Shown in pieces: positions 41,739 through 50,267 of a stretch of 64,000 bases of DNA. The stretch comes from Bin5 sp965218625. Lineage in GTDB: Bacteria; Chloroflexota; Anaerolineae; Caldilineales; Caldilineaceae. The notes below the pieces were generated by a model. That model was not told where the DNA came from. It made no database searches and saw only the letters and a list, made by a program, of their open reading frames with translations. The number at the start of each line of letters is the position of its first letter. Position 1 is the stretch's first letter. The position numbers and the translations under genes are program-made. The stretch is from NCBI GenBank assembly GCA_965218625.1, contig CBDCLG010000017.1, positions 310,001 through 374,000 on the forward strand, in the 5' to 3' direction.

Positions 41739-43301
41739 CTACCTCCTCTCCCACCAGACAGAAATCGAGGCCAGCCCTTCGGCTTCGAAGTACTCGACTC
41801 GAATCGTGTGATTGCCCTGGCTCAGGTAGACGTCTCCGAATGACTGCGTGGCCGGATGAATGTTCCAGTCCGATACGATCAGGACATCGTCCACATAGAC
41901 CCGTGCGCCGTCATCCGCGAGTGTGAAGAAGCGGTATGTGCCGGCCTGAAAGTGGCTGGTGGTCGTCCAGATAGCGCTGAAGTTATCGCTTAAGACTCCG
42001 GTGCCCGGGTGGCCTGCCTGCCAATCGAAACGGATGGATGCGTCCTGTCGGTAGAGGACGGGGGCGTCACTAAAGTTCCGGCTGTTGTAAAAGGCGCCCG
42101 CCCAGACGGCAGTCCTTTCTTCACCGACAGAAATACGCAACCTCCGCCCGACGTAAGTCAGGTCCGGATTCCGGATGTCAAAGTCAAGTACCGCCCACTG
42201 GCACATGCCTTCGTGTGAATGGCCGTCCGTGCGGAAGTTCGCCATTTCGGAAATGCGGTTCCCGTCACTGTTTTCGACCCAGAACCACCAGTCCCCTTCG
42301 CGGGGGCCGCCCCCATGCAGGATGTGAGTGAAAAAGCCCGGAAAGATTCCCTCACCGGAGTGCCTCATGGCCACCACCTCTCCGTCCGGCTCCCAACTGA
42401 AGACCACGCGGTAGCCGTTGACCGGCTGGCCATTCAGCCGCACTGTGCCGCGCGCCCGCGTACTGTCGGCATTGGGGTCGCAGCCGGCCACGTTTGCGCG
42501 GTTAGAGAGGTTGTTGATTGTCCTGAGCTCCTCAACAGGGATGCCGTAAAGAGCCGCAATGGCGGGAATGGTTTGGCCGGGTCTGACGATGTGATAGGTC
42601 TTGTAAACGACGGTTCCCGGGCTGGCGGCAGTTCCGGGGCTGGCGACAGGAGCGGGACTGCTGACAGGGACGTTCCCGCCGACGGGAATGCGCAGCCTCC
42701 GCCCAATGTAGGTCAGATCCGGGTTCCGAATGTCAAAGTCGATGACCGCCCATTGACAATCGCCCGCATGGGAATGTTCGTCCGTGTAGACGTGCGCCAT
42801 TTCCGAAATGCGGGTCCCGGCATCATTTTCGACCCAGAACCACCAGTTCCCTTCCCTGGGGCCATCACCTCCAAGGACATGACTGAACTGGCCTCCCAGC
42901 TGGCCGCCCCCTCCGGAAATCGCCCTAGCCACCACCTGTCCGTCCGGCACCCAACTGAAGACCACACGGTAACCGTTGACCGGCTGGCCATTCAGCCGCA
43001 CTGTGCCGCGCGCCTGTGTGTTGTCACTGTTGGGTTCGCAGCTCACCACAGTTGCCAGGTTGACGAGGTTATTGGCGTCCCTCAGGTCCTGAACGTAGAC
43101 GCCGTACAGAGTCGCAATTCTGGACAGGGCTTCGCCGGGTTTAATAACGTGGAAGTAAGGGGAGTTTGGTTGTTCTTGGGGGGCGGCAACCGCCGCCAGC
43201 GGGGACAAACACGATGGCAGTAATAACAATAGCAATGTCGGGACCGCTTTCCACTTCGTCCAACGAATCCGTCTGTAAAGCGGAAAATCCACAGGCATCA
43301 T
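41739..43301 (-). CDS. Secreted LysM-PA14 protein with domain insertions in its LysM motifs
   Basis: A 520-residue exported protein with strong GAGGAGG before ATG 43301 and a signal peptide (AVPTLLLLLLPSCLSPLAAV). Two LysM-like units occur at about residues 48-205 and 230-385. Each starts normally (FHVIKPGEALSRIATLYGVY; YHIVRPGQTIPAIAALYGIP) and ends normally (RNPDLTYIGRRLRIPVG). Between NNL and RNPDLTY, however, lies an inserted ~105-residue beta-rich segment with ARGTVRLNGQPVNGYRVVFS and WWFWVEN. The last ~125 residues resemble a PA14 module (YRFFTLADDGARVYVDD). The likely role is cell-wall or glycan binding; the inserted domain is unusual. The gene sits between two copies of a duplication. 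Confidence 0.82.
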   Translation of the reverse strand: MMPVDFPLYRRIRWTKWKAVPTLLLLLLPSCLSPLAAVAAPQEQPNSPYFHVIKPGEALSRIATLYGVYVQDLRDANNLVNLATVVSCEPNSDNTQARGTVRLNGQPVNGYRVVFSWVPDGQVVARAISGGGGQLGGQFSHVLGGDGPREGNWWFWVENDAGTRISEMAHVYTDEHSHAGDCQWAVIDFDIRNPDLTYIGRRLRIPVGGNVPVSSPAPVASPGTAASPGTVVYKTYHIVRPGQTIPAIAALYGIPVEELRTINNLSNRANVAGCDPNADSTRARGTVRLNGQPVNGYRVVFSWEPDGEVVAMRHSGEGIFPGFFTHILHGGGPREGDWWFWVENSDGNRISEMANFRTDGHSHEGMCQWAVLDFDIRNPDLTYVGRRLRISVGEERTAVWAGAFYNSRNFSDAPVLYRQDASIRFDWQAGHPGTGVLSDNFSAIWTTTSHFQAGTYRFFTLADDGARVYVDDVLIVSDWNIHPATQSFGDVYLSQGNHTIRVEYFEAEGLASISVWWERR

Positions 43302-44094
43302 GCACCTCCTCTCTGAGGATCGACTTGAGCTGTTCGGATGAAGAAATGGACCGATATTACCTTGTCATCAATGAAGATTCGACCAGTAGCCGTTCCTTTC
43401 AGATTGCCGAGGTCTCCAAATCGATTCGGCGCTGGCGCACTGGAACAGATCCCGCTCCAGTGCATGCGTTTCAGCAGCATGGCTGCGCCACGGCTGTGAT
43501 GATACGCTCACATTGGGAAAAGCCCAAATCAGTTTTCGATCGGGCGGCTCTTTGTCGCGCTGACCGTCGATCTGGCCTTCCGGTTGGTGGGCGGCAGCGT
43601 TTGGCTCCTGCGATTGTGGGTTCTTGTCTTCGATCTAGGCGGTGTGTCTCCGCGGTTGGCGCGCTTGAGGTGGGGCGGGTGGGTTGGTGGGTCTGTTTTG
43701 ACCGTGGATTGGCGGTGTGTAAGTGGGGGGAGGGATTGTGGGGGCATGATTAGATTTGATGGGGCGGTGGGGGAGTTAAGGGTGAATACAACTGGCTGGA
43801 TTCGCGTTAATTCTGGTCAAATATATTTTCAACTATAATATTGATTTCGACGACGGACATCTGATGCGGTAGGCTCAGTCTATAGGTCAGGGAACGCCGC
43901 TGCGTCTCGGCCTTTGACCTATCCCTTCACGCTTAAGGTGAATCTCGTTGTCTTACACCATAGCTCTTGGTCCGGCCTATGGGGTCAAGCACATTTGTCA
44001 GATTGTACAAGGCACATCATAATTGACATCCGATAGTTACCACGATAGTGGGCGGTTTGATCGGGCACTTCATTGTCGTGGGGAGGATACAGAG
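43302..44094. other. Intergenic region containing a duplication and leader of the ATPase gene
   Basis: No gene is supported. 43547-43745 is the second copy of the phosphatase leader duplication. 43302-43546 and 43746-44022 show no clear feature. A TTGACA at 44023-44028 has only a weak -10 partner (TAGTGG). The last bases hold the GGGGAGGATAC ribosome-binding site for the ATPase gene at 44095. Confidence 0.45.
43547..43745. repeat. Segmental duplication, copy 2
   Basis: Direct repeat of 41209-41388, with a ~20-base insertion near its start (ACCGTCGATCTGGCC) and scattered substitutions. Its reading frame is not maintained, so it is not expressed as protein. It lies upstream of the LysM gene. 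Confidence 0.82.
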
Positions 44095-45528
44095 ATGAAG
44101 CTCCGGTTCCAGAATATCGGGCCAATAGAGGAAGCTGAGTTAGAACTAGGTGACCTCACGATCATTGCTGGTCGCAACAACACCGGCAAGACTTACATGG
44201 TCTATACGCTATATGGATTCCTGAAAGGCTTCAGAAAGTTGCTGCTTGGTAAGGCTGGCTCAAGTTTTTTTGACAGTCATTTCGGAAGAGTGGTCTCACT
44301 TTCTACGGACGATCTTGTAGAAAAATTGATGGGTGAAGGGCAGGTTAATTGGAGGGTAGATGAGAGTTTCCTGATTGAGGAACAAACCCGCCTGATTCAA
44401 GAAATGACACGTGAGTTCTCAGGACATGGAATATCTGATGTGTTCAATACCTCTCAGGTCTCGTTTGAGAACTCTTCTTTAGAATTTGAGTTTAGTAGTG
44501 ATATTCCCAAAAACCTTCGTCTGGTCTACACGGTTAGACAAAACAGAGACCTATCCATTGAGTACGACGGAACCAATTTCGTCGTTTCTCTGACAACTCA
44601 TGAACCTGCAAAAGACACCGAGATCGAACCATTTATTATAAACCGCATGTTGAGGCTCCTATATCCGCTCTTTCTCTTGAAAGATTTCTTGGACTCGAAA
44701 TATAAGCCTTTCATCCTGTCGTCAGCCCGTCACTCTATTCCATTGTTCACAACGGAACTGGACTATGTAAGAAGCCAAGTTGTACTTTTGCTGCAACAAA
44801 AGGAAGACGAGCAAAATGGAGAGTCAGTTCTTGGCTCCGACCCACTGGAGAATATCAGCCGTTACGCCCTGCCTATCCATGATAATATCGATTTTAGCAG
44901 GAGCATCCCCGGACGCGCAGAGAGGCATAACAACAAACCACAAAGTGTATTTCCAGAAGATATAGAAAAAATGATGGAGGGATCCTTCAAGAGCATAAAT
45001 GGCGATCTGCGTTTCATTTCAAACGCAGACAATCGACTCGATTTTGATATCCCTCTGCATCTCGCATCTTCGTCAGTATGGGAGATGTCTAACTTATATT
45101 TCTTTTTGGGTTATTTCATGGACAGTGAGAATAGCCACTTTCTCATTATAGATGAGCCGGAGAGCCATCTCGATACTGCTAACCAGATTCAGTTCGCTCG
45201 CCTTCTGGCGCGCCTTGTGAATTCTGGGGTGAAGGTCTTAATAACAACTCATAGTGACTACATCATCAAAGAGATAAACAATCTCATCATGCTAGACAGT
45301 TCTTTCGAGGACAAAGATGAGATACTGAAGGAATTTGGTTATCGAGCAGATGATCATTTAAACCCAGGAATTGTCCGGTCCTATGTAGCTGAAGGAGAAA
45401 CTCTTGTTCCCTGTGAAATAGACGAATTTGGCATGGCAATGTCTGTCTTTGATGAGACGATCAATAACATAAATCGAGCGGCTTCAAAAATAGCCACACG
45501 AATGGTCTTAGAAGCAGAAGGGAAATAG
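44095..45528 (+). CDS. AAA-family ATPase (OLD/RecF-like), first gene of a pair
   Basis: A 477-residue ATPase. It starts at ATG 44095 behind GGGGAGG; the upstream in-frame TTG is less likely. N-terminal MKLRFQNIGPIEEAELELGD leads to Walker A GRNNTGKT at residues 26-33. A long middle (about 60-330) is charged and helical. SSVWEMSNLYFFLGYF then precedes Walker B/Glu LIIDEPESHLD (about 348-360) and the LITTHSDYIIKEINNLI switch. There is no TOPRIM domain, so it differs from full OLD proteins. The next gene starts one base after its stop and encodes a nuclease-like protein. Both are AT-rich against GC-rich surroundings, indicating transfer. A defence role is inferred. Confidence 0.82.
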   Translation: MKLRFQNIGPIEEAELELGDLTIIAGRNNTGKTYMVYTLYGFLKGFRKLLLGKAGSSFFDSHFGRVVSLSTDDLVEKLMGEGQVNWRVDESFLIEEQTRLIQEMTREFSGHGISDVFNTSQVSFENSSLEFEFSSDIPKNLRLVYTVRQNRDLSIEYDGTNFVVSLTTHEPAKDTEIEPFIINRMLRLLYPLFLLKDFLDSKYKPFILSSARHSIPLFTTELDYVRSQVVLLLQQKEDEQNGESVLGSDPLENISRYALPIHDNIDFSRSIPGRAERHNNKPQSVFPEDIEKMMEGSFKSINGDLRFISNADNRLDFDIPLHLASSSVWEMSNLYFFLGYFMDSENSHFLIIDEPESHLDTANQIQFARLLARLVNSGVKVLITTHSDYIIKEINNLIMLDSSFEDKDEILKEFGYRADDHLNPGIVRSYVAEGETLVPCEIDEFGMAMSVFDETINNINRAASKIATRMVLEAEGK

Positions 45529-45529
45529 T

Positions 45530-46093
45530 GTGGCGTTTATCTCGTGGCTGAATACTCATGCCTCGCCTGCAAAGAGAAGTTCAAGGTACAGATTGGACAA
45601 TCAGACCGTTGAGCTTTGGGAGAAAGACAAGAATGTCGATATGTCTGTATTTATCGAAGGTTTTTCGGACCCTTTCGTTATAATAGATCCGTTTGAAGCA
45701 GGGCAATGGAGATTATTCGACGGTCTAGATGGCTGGGAGAAAAACTGCGATTTCTTAATTATGGGAAAGTCAAAAGAAAAGACATTCGCCTTTTTTATAG
45801 AGCTAAAGTTGTCTCTTCCGCATGAAGAGGGGAAAAAGCAATTGCGCTGGACTCGTCCTTTACTACATCATCTTCTTTCAGTCTTCAATGTAGATAATTG
45901 TTCCCAAGTACAAGAGTCTGATCTCATAGTTAAGTATTTCTTAATTGGAGACCAATTTTATGAGACACTCGACAAACGAACCGTGAAGACTGACGCTGAA
46001 ATACACAGGAAAGTAGAAGAGTATATGGGAATCACAATCAATTATCGAGTGTCAGACAAGTACTCGCTTGAGCAGTTTTTGAGAGCCTCTTGA
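45530..46093 (+). CDS. PD-(D/E)XK-like protein, second gene of the ATPase pair
   Basis: A 187-residue protein starting at GTG 45530, one base after the ATPase stop, with GAAGGGAAAT upstream. The core pattern is Asp74 in WEKNCDFLIMGKS, then Glu91-Leu-Lys93 in FAFFIELKLSLPHEEGKKQL, i.e. D-(16)-E-x-K, as in PD-(D/E)XK nucleases. Arg/Trp and His residues follow (RWTRPLLHHLLSV), and a C-terminal segment with MGITINYRVSDKYSLEQF. I do not recognise a named family. Coupling to a RecF-like ATPase suggests an ATP-regulated nucleic-acid-targeting pair, but no activity is proven. Confidence 0.65.
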   Translation: MAFISWLNTHASPAKRSSRYRLDNQTVELWEKDKNVDMSVFIEGFSDPFVIIDPFEAGQWRLFDGLDGWEKNCDFLIMGKSKEKTFAFFIELKLSLPHEEGKKQLRWTRPLLHHLLSVFNVDNCSQVQESDLIVKYFLIGDQFYETLDKRTVKTDAEIHRKVEEYMGITINYRVSDKYSLEQFLRAS

Positions 46094-46258
46094 GTCCCCT
46101 CGCGCACGACCATGTCCCCGTCAAAAATACAAATACGATTGGCAGGCTGAATGGCCGCGCTCTAGAGGTCGGCGCACCTCGGAGCGCATACTGCGGTCGA
46201 TGTGGAGGGTTGGGAGTTTGTGGTGAGGACTCAGGAGCGTAGCACTGCAGGCGCGGGT

Positions 46259-46471
46259 TTATGTTAGCATGTGACGCTCGCCCTTTGGCTCGGGTATGGG
46301 GTCGCCAAATTCACGCGCGGTGTCGATCCAAAGCGTTATCGCCTCATTGACATTGCGGAGCGCACTTTCCTGGGTGTCGCCGTGTGCCATGCATCCGGGA
46401 AGCTCCGGCACTTCAGCAACGAAGATATCGTCCGCATTACTCCAATAGATGATGATTTCGTATTTGTACAT
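46259..46471 (-). CDS. HicB-type antitoxin-like protein, orphan
   Basis: A 70-residue HicB-like protein: YEIIIYWSNADDIFVAEVPE, then LPGCMAHGDTQESALRNVNE and AITLWIDTAREFG, the standard partial RNase H fold. GGAGG precedes the ATG. The start overlaps (TGATG) the stop of an upstream frame whose last residues read EDRILGLAILSGYPDRKLEEY; that may be the end of a lost gene. No HicA toxin gene is seen on either side. It is likely a remnant or a stand-alone HicB, and the family is a common component of toxin-antitoxin pairs. Confidence 0.78.
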   Translation of the reverse strand: MYKYEIIIYWSNADDIFVAEVPELPGCMAHGDTQESALRNVNEAITLWIDTAREFGDPIPEPKGERHMLT

Positions 46472-46719
46472 CAGTATTCCTCCAGCTTACGGTCAGGATA
46501 ACCTGATAGTATAGCCAGCCCCAATATTCGGTCCTCGCTCGCTTCCCCTTTTGCGTCTAAACTGCGCATAATCTGACAGGTTGGTCTGGCGTGATTTGCG
46601 GGTGCGATGACGTTCGCGCGCCAGTGAAACCGGGAATCGGAATGGCGGCATTGGCGTAGTTTTGGGGGCGTGCTACAATCAGGATCCTTTCTCTTTTTTG
46701 AGGAGCCGAGGTTGGGCGC

Positions 46720-48402
46720 ATGGCTGGGTGGGTGATGGTTGGACAATCAAGGGCGAGGCGGGACGGCGCGAGAGGGATTCTCTCCCTCTTTTCTTTTGCG
46801 CTGCTGATGGGCGCGCTGCTCTTGGGGCTGGGAGCGGCAGCGGCCCGGGCGCAGGAGGCCACGCCGGCCGCGGACGATTTGGAGGCGGCCCACCTGTCGC
46901 CGGACGGGTGCAGCGAGCTGATCATCAACGGCGGCTTCGAGGTGACCGACCTGCACTGGGGCCTGTCGGGGACGGCGCTGCCGCCGAGCTATTCGACGGC
47001 GAAGGCCTATTCGGGCGCACGCTCGATGCGGCTGGGAATCGTGGACAGCGCCAACCTGGGGGTGAGCGACGGGCTCTACCAGGACGTTGCGCTGCCCAGC
47101 TCGATGCAGAGTTTCACGCTCAGCTTCCACTACTGGCCAATTCACGAAGCCGGGCCGGGGAACGACGCGCAGATCCTGAATGTCTACGAGGCGACGACTG
47201 GCGTGCGGCTGGCGCAGCCGTGGTCGCGGCTTTCGAATACGCAGACGTGGCAGTTCGAGCAGGTGGACCTGTCGCATTTGCGCGGGCGGACGGTGCGGAT
47301 CGAGTTCGGTGTGCTGAATGACGGCGCAGGGGGGCGCACCGGGCTCTACCTGGACGACGTGAGCCTGCTGGCGTGCGAGCCGGACGCGACGCCGTTTGTA
47401 ACGCCGCCGGCGACAGGCGCGACGCCCCAGCCGGGCGCAACGCCGCAACCGGTGGCGACACCGCTGCCGGTGACGACGCCGCTGCCGAGCGGCTGCGCGG
47501 CAAGCGATACGCTGCAGAACGGCAACTTCGAGCAGGCGCTGAACGACTGGTCGGACTGGATTGTGGGCAAATCGCCGACGGTTCCGGCCCTGTCCGAGCA
47601 GAGCTTCGAGGGGTCGTGGTCGCTGCGGCTGGGCAACCCGCCGGGAAGCAATACGCAGAACATCTCGTCCTATTCGTCGGTGCGGCAGATGATCGTGCTG
47701 CCGGAGGACGCGACGAGCGCGTCGTTGCGCTGGAACCATCTCTCGCGCAGCCAGGAGGCGGACACGCTCAACCCGACGGTCGCGTCGGACCGGCAGGAGC
47801 TGATCCTGCTGCGGACCTCGCTGGAAACGGCCGGGATCCTCTACCGCCGCCGGGTGGAGATCCCGGCGTGGGAAACGATGACGGTCGACCTGACGCCGTA
47901 CCTGGGCGGGTCGTACTATCTCTACTTCAATGTCTTCAACGACGGCAACGGTCTGCGCACGTGGATGTACCTGGACGACCTCGTTGTAAACGTGTGTCAC
48001 GGGAATGCGGCCGCGCCGAGCGCGGAGGGGGGCGGTTCCGGGACGGAGCAGCAGGAGACGCCTACACCGGCCGCAACGCCGACGCAGGAGGATAAGAGCG
48101 CGGTGGCGCAGCCGGGCGCGGCGACAGCGGCGCCGGCAAGCGGCGAGACAGGTACGGAGGCGACGCCGACGCTGCCTGTGCGGGGCACGATCGTGGCGGT
48201 GGGTGTGTCGACACCGGCGGCGGTGGTGCAGCGGTCCGGCCCGTCTACGAGCACGTCGGAGGCGGCGGGCGTCACGGTGTGGCAGCGTTTTCGCCGCATC
48301 GCGCAGACGGCGCAGGGGCAGACCTTCCTCTTCCTTCTCCTGATCGTTCTGGCTGCGATCGGATACCTGCGTTTTCGCGAGAGCAGGGGTCCCCGGAGTT
48401 AA
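46720..48402 (+). CDS. Secreted protein with two carbohydrate-binding-like domains and a C-terminal anchor
   Basis: A 560-residue exported protein. The signal is LFSFALLMGALLLGLGAAAA, ending near AQEAT. Two homologous ~150-residue jelly-roll-like modules follow: about 60-225 (LIINGGFEVTDLHWGLSGTA...GLYLDDVSLLAC) and about 255-430 (LQNGNFEQALNDWSDWIVGK...MYLDDLVVNVC). They are joined by a Pro/Thr-rich linker. A Thr/Ala/Pro-rich stalk (about 435-530) ends with a membrane segment TFLFLLLIVLAAIGYL and a short basic tail, giving a surface-anchored protein. GAGGAGCCGAGG lies before ATG 46720. The binding target is unknown. Similar in design to other surface proteins of this region. Confidence 0.75.
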   Translation: MAGWVMVGQSRARRDGARGILSLFSFALLMGALLLGLGAAAARAQEATPAADDLEAAHLSPDGCSELIINGGFEVTDLHWGLSGTALPPSYSTAKAYSGARSMRLGIVDSANLGVSDGLYQDVALPSSMQSFTLSFHYWPIHEAGPGNDAQILNVYEATTGVRLAQPWSRLSNTQTWQFEQVDLSHLRGRTVRIEFGVLNDGAGGRTGLYLDDVSLLACEPDATPFVTPPATGATPQPGATPQPVATPLPVTTPLPSGCAASDTLQNGNFEQALNDWSDWIVGKSPTVPALSEQSFEGSWSLRLGNPPGSNTQNISSYSSVRQMIVLPEDATSASLRWNHLSRSQEADTLNPTVASDRQELILLRTSLETAGILYRRRVEIPAWETMTVDLTPYLGGSYYLYFNVFNDGNGLRTWMYLDDLVVNVCHGNAAAPSAEGGGSGTEQQETPTPAATPTQEDKSAVAQPGAATAAPASGETGTEATPTLPVRGTIVAVGVSTPAAVVQRSGPSTSTSEAAGVTVWQRFRRIAQTAQGQTFLFLLLIVLAAIGYLRFRESRGPRS

Positions 48403-48627
48403 GGGCAGTGGCCGGTGGTCGGTGGCCGGTGGCCAGTGGTCAGTGGTCAGTGGCTGGTGGCCGGTCTCCTTTCGTTTGTTGAATCCCCGTTAATTGGCTA
48501 CAATCAGGAGAATCACTACGGTGGTTGTAGTGAAATGCATTGCTGCCTGGGTCCAAGGCGCGCCCCGGGTGTCCCGGCTGGACAGTTTCAGATTCGACGA
48601 GTAGCACGCTAAGGGATTGAGGAGCGT
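48403..48627. repeat. Short GGTGGCCAGTGGTCAGTGG-type repeats upstream of the acetyltransferase
   Basis: Immediately after the preceding stop, the words GTGGTCGGTGGCCGGTGG and CAGTGGTCAGTGGTCAGTGG occur in tandem (about 48411-48465). A related CAGTGGTCAGG occurs at about 50280. They are low-complexity repeats. The remaining bases show no gene. GAGGAGCG precedes ATG 48628. Confidence 0.5.
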
Positions 48628-49869
48628 ATGCCGATCACCACTGCGCCCGTTTCGGGCAGGGGCGCACCTGAAGATATCGCGGCGCCGGAGGGCTCCGCTT
48701 TGACGCAACACCGTCGCCATGACGGTCTCGACACGGACAGCATGGCGGCGTGGAGCGAGATTTTTGCGGAGGAGGCGGGGCCCGAAGCCGTGCCGCCCTG
48801 TACGCTGGAGGTGAAGATTTACGGGCCGACGGCGTACCCGAACGGATTCAGCAGGCTGGCGGCGGAGTGGAACGATCTGCTGGCGCGCAGCCGCTATGAC
48901 AGCTTCTTTCTGACGCACGAGTGGCAGTCGGTGTGGTGGCAGGAGCTGGGAAACGGCGAGCTGTGGATCCTGGCCTTTTACGGGGACGCGTGCGGGGAGG
49001 ATGGCGCGGCCGCGTCGGAGCTGGTGGGGATCGCGCCGTTCTTTCTGAATGAGCATAAGCGGGGGAAATGGGCGGGAAAGCGCAGCCTGCAGCTGGTCGG
49101 CTGTGTGGAGGTGAGCGATTTTCTGGACATGCTGATCGCGGTGGGTTGGGAGCGGTCGGTCTACTACTGTCTGCTGAGCTGGCTGCAGAGCGAGGATGCG
49201 CCGGCGTGGGACCATATCGATCTGTGCAATCTGCCGGAGGAGAGTCTGAGCTACCGTGTGCTGCCGTCGATTTTTGAGCGTGCGGGGCTGCGGGTGGAGG
49301 TAAGCCAGGAGGATGTGGCGCCGCACGTGCATCTACCGCCGCGCTACGAGAGCTACCTGGGGCAGATCGACAAGAAGCAACGGCACGAGATCCGGCGCAA
49401 ACAGCGGCGGGCGGAGCGGGAGCTTGCGGTCGAATTCAAGCTGGTGCAGTCGATGGACGAGCTGCAGGAGGCGATGGACGCGTTTCTGCGTCTGCAGCGG
49501 ATGAGCCGGCCGGACAAGGAGTCGTTCATGACGCCGCAGATGGAGCGGTTTTTCCGCATCATGGCGGGGCGCATGTTGGAGGCGGGCCGTCTGCATCTGA
49601 GTTTTCTTTCGCTCAACGGGGAGAGGGCGGCGGCGCTGATGGCGTTCGAATACAAGAAGGAGCTGCTGCTCTACAATTCCGGTTACGACACGGAGCGGTG
49701 GGCCGGTTACAGTCCCGGCTGGGTGCTGCTGGGCTATGTGATCCAACATGCGATTGCGCGTGGGATCGAGGTATTTGATTTTCTGCAGGGCGACGAGGAG
49801 TACAAGTACCGTTTCGGCGGGCACGACTACAAGGTGATGCGCACGCTGATCGTCAACGAACCGGCGTAG
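48628..49869 (+). CDS. GNAT-fold acetyltransferase, BioF2/CelD type
   Basis: A 413-residue protein of the BioF2/CelD-like (GNAT_acetyltransf_6) family. After a ~75-residue variable N-terminus come LLARSRYDSFFLTHEWQSVWW and ELVGIAPFFLNEHKRG. The basic connecting helix (KKQRHEIRRKQRRAERELAV) and the acyl-CoA domain (MLEAGRLHLSFLSLNGERAA, LLLYNSGYDTERWAGYSPGW, YVIQHAIARGIEVFDFLQGD) follow. Members transfer acyl groups onto sugars or amino groups during exopolysaccharide or envelope synthesis. GAGGAGCG precedes ATG 48628. The downstream small gene may be cotranscribed. The substrate cannot be read from the sequence. Confidence 0.82.
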   Translation: MPITTAPVSGRGAPEDIAAPEGSALTQHRRHDGLDTDSMAAWSEIFAEEAGPEAVPPCTLEVKIYGPTAYPNGFSRLAAEWNDLLARSRYDSFFLTHEWQSVWWQELGNGELWILAFYGDACGEDGAAASELVGIAPFFLNEHKRGKWAGKRSLQLVGCVEVSDFLDMLIAVGWERSVYYCLLSWLQSEDAPAWDHIDLCNLPEESLSYRVLPSIFERAGLRVEVSQEDVAPHVHLPPRYESYLGQIDKKQRHEIRRKQRRAERELAVEFKLVQSMDELQEAMDAFLRLQRMSRPDKESFMTPQMERFFRIMAGRMLEAGRLHLSFLSLNGERAAALMAFEYKKELLLYNSGYDTERWAGYSPGWVLLGYVIQHAIARGIEVFDFLQGDEEYKYRFGGHDYKVMRTLIVNEPA

Positions 49870-49913
49870 GCAGCCGGGACGGGACGGGCAGGGTCGCGGG
49901 CAGGGTAGCAATC

Positions 49914-50267
49914 ATGGCAGAAAACGGGTCGATTCCAATCAGCGACGGGAGCTCGCAGAACGGGGCCGGTTCTGAGGCGGGGGCGTCCTCTTCGCAGGAG
50001 CAGGGGCGGACGCGTGAGGCGCGCGGCGCGCGCGCGTTCACGTTCTCGACGTGGCTGCTGGAAGGGGTGGCCGGGCTGTGCGAGGAGCTGCAGCAGAGTG
50101 ATCTCGGGCTGCCGCGCGAGTTCTGGACGCACGCGTATGCGGCGCGGCGGGAGGCGCTGCTGGCGGCGCGGACTTTGCTGGACGCTGCGATCGCGCGCTG
50201 CGAGCCGGATGCGACCGGGCAGAGTGAAGAGAGCGGCAGCCAGCGGGGCCGGGTCGATATTGAGTGA
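49914..50267 (+). CDS. Small hypothetical protein downstream of the acetyltransferase
   Basis: A 117-residue frame beginning 44 bases after the acetyltransferase stop. The first ~40 residues are Ser/Gly/Ala-rich and probably disordered. Residues ~43-105 form two amphipathic helices (FSTWLLEGVAGLCEELQQSD, YAARREALLAARTLLDAAIA). No signal, membrane segment or family is recognised. Its position and orientation suggest coexpression with the acetyltransferase. There is no strong ribosome-binding site, so the start is uncertain. Confidence 0.5.
   Translation: MAENGSIPISDGSSQNGAGSEAGASSSQEQGRTREARGARAFTFSTWLLEGVAGLCEELQQSDLGLPREFWTHAYAARREALLAARTLLDAAIARCEPDATGQSEESGSQRGRVDIE

Noticed and set aside
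46472..46746. HicA toxin gene upstream of HicB
   Set aside because: The frame lacks HicA's dsRBD-like pattern and its catalytic His; most of it is shadow sequence under the next gene's leader.
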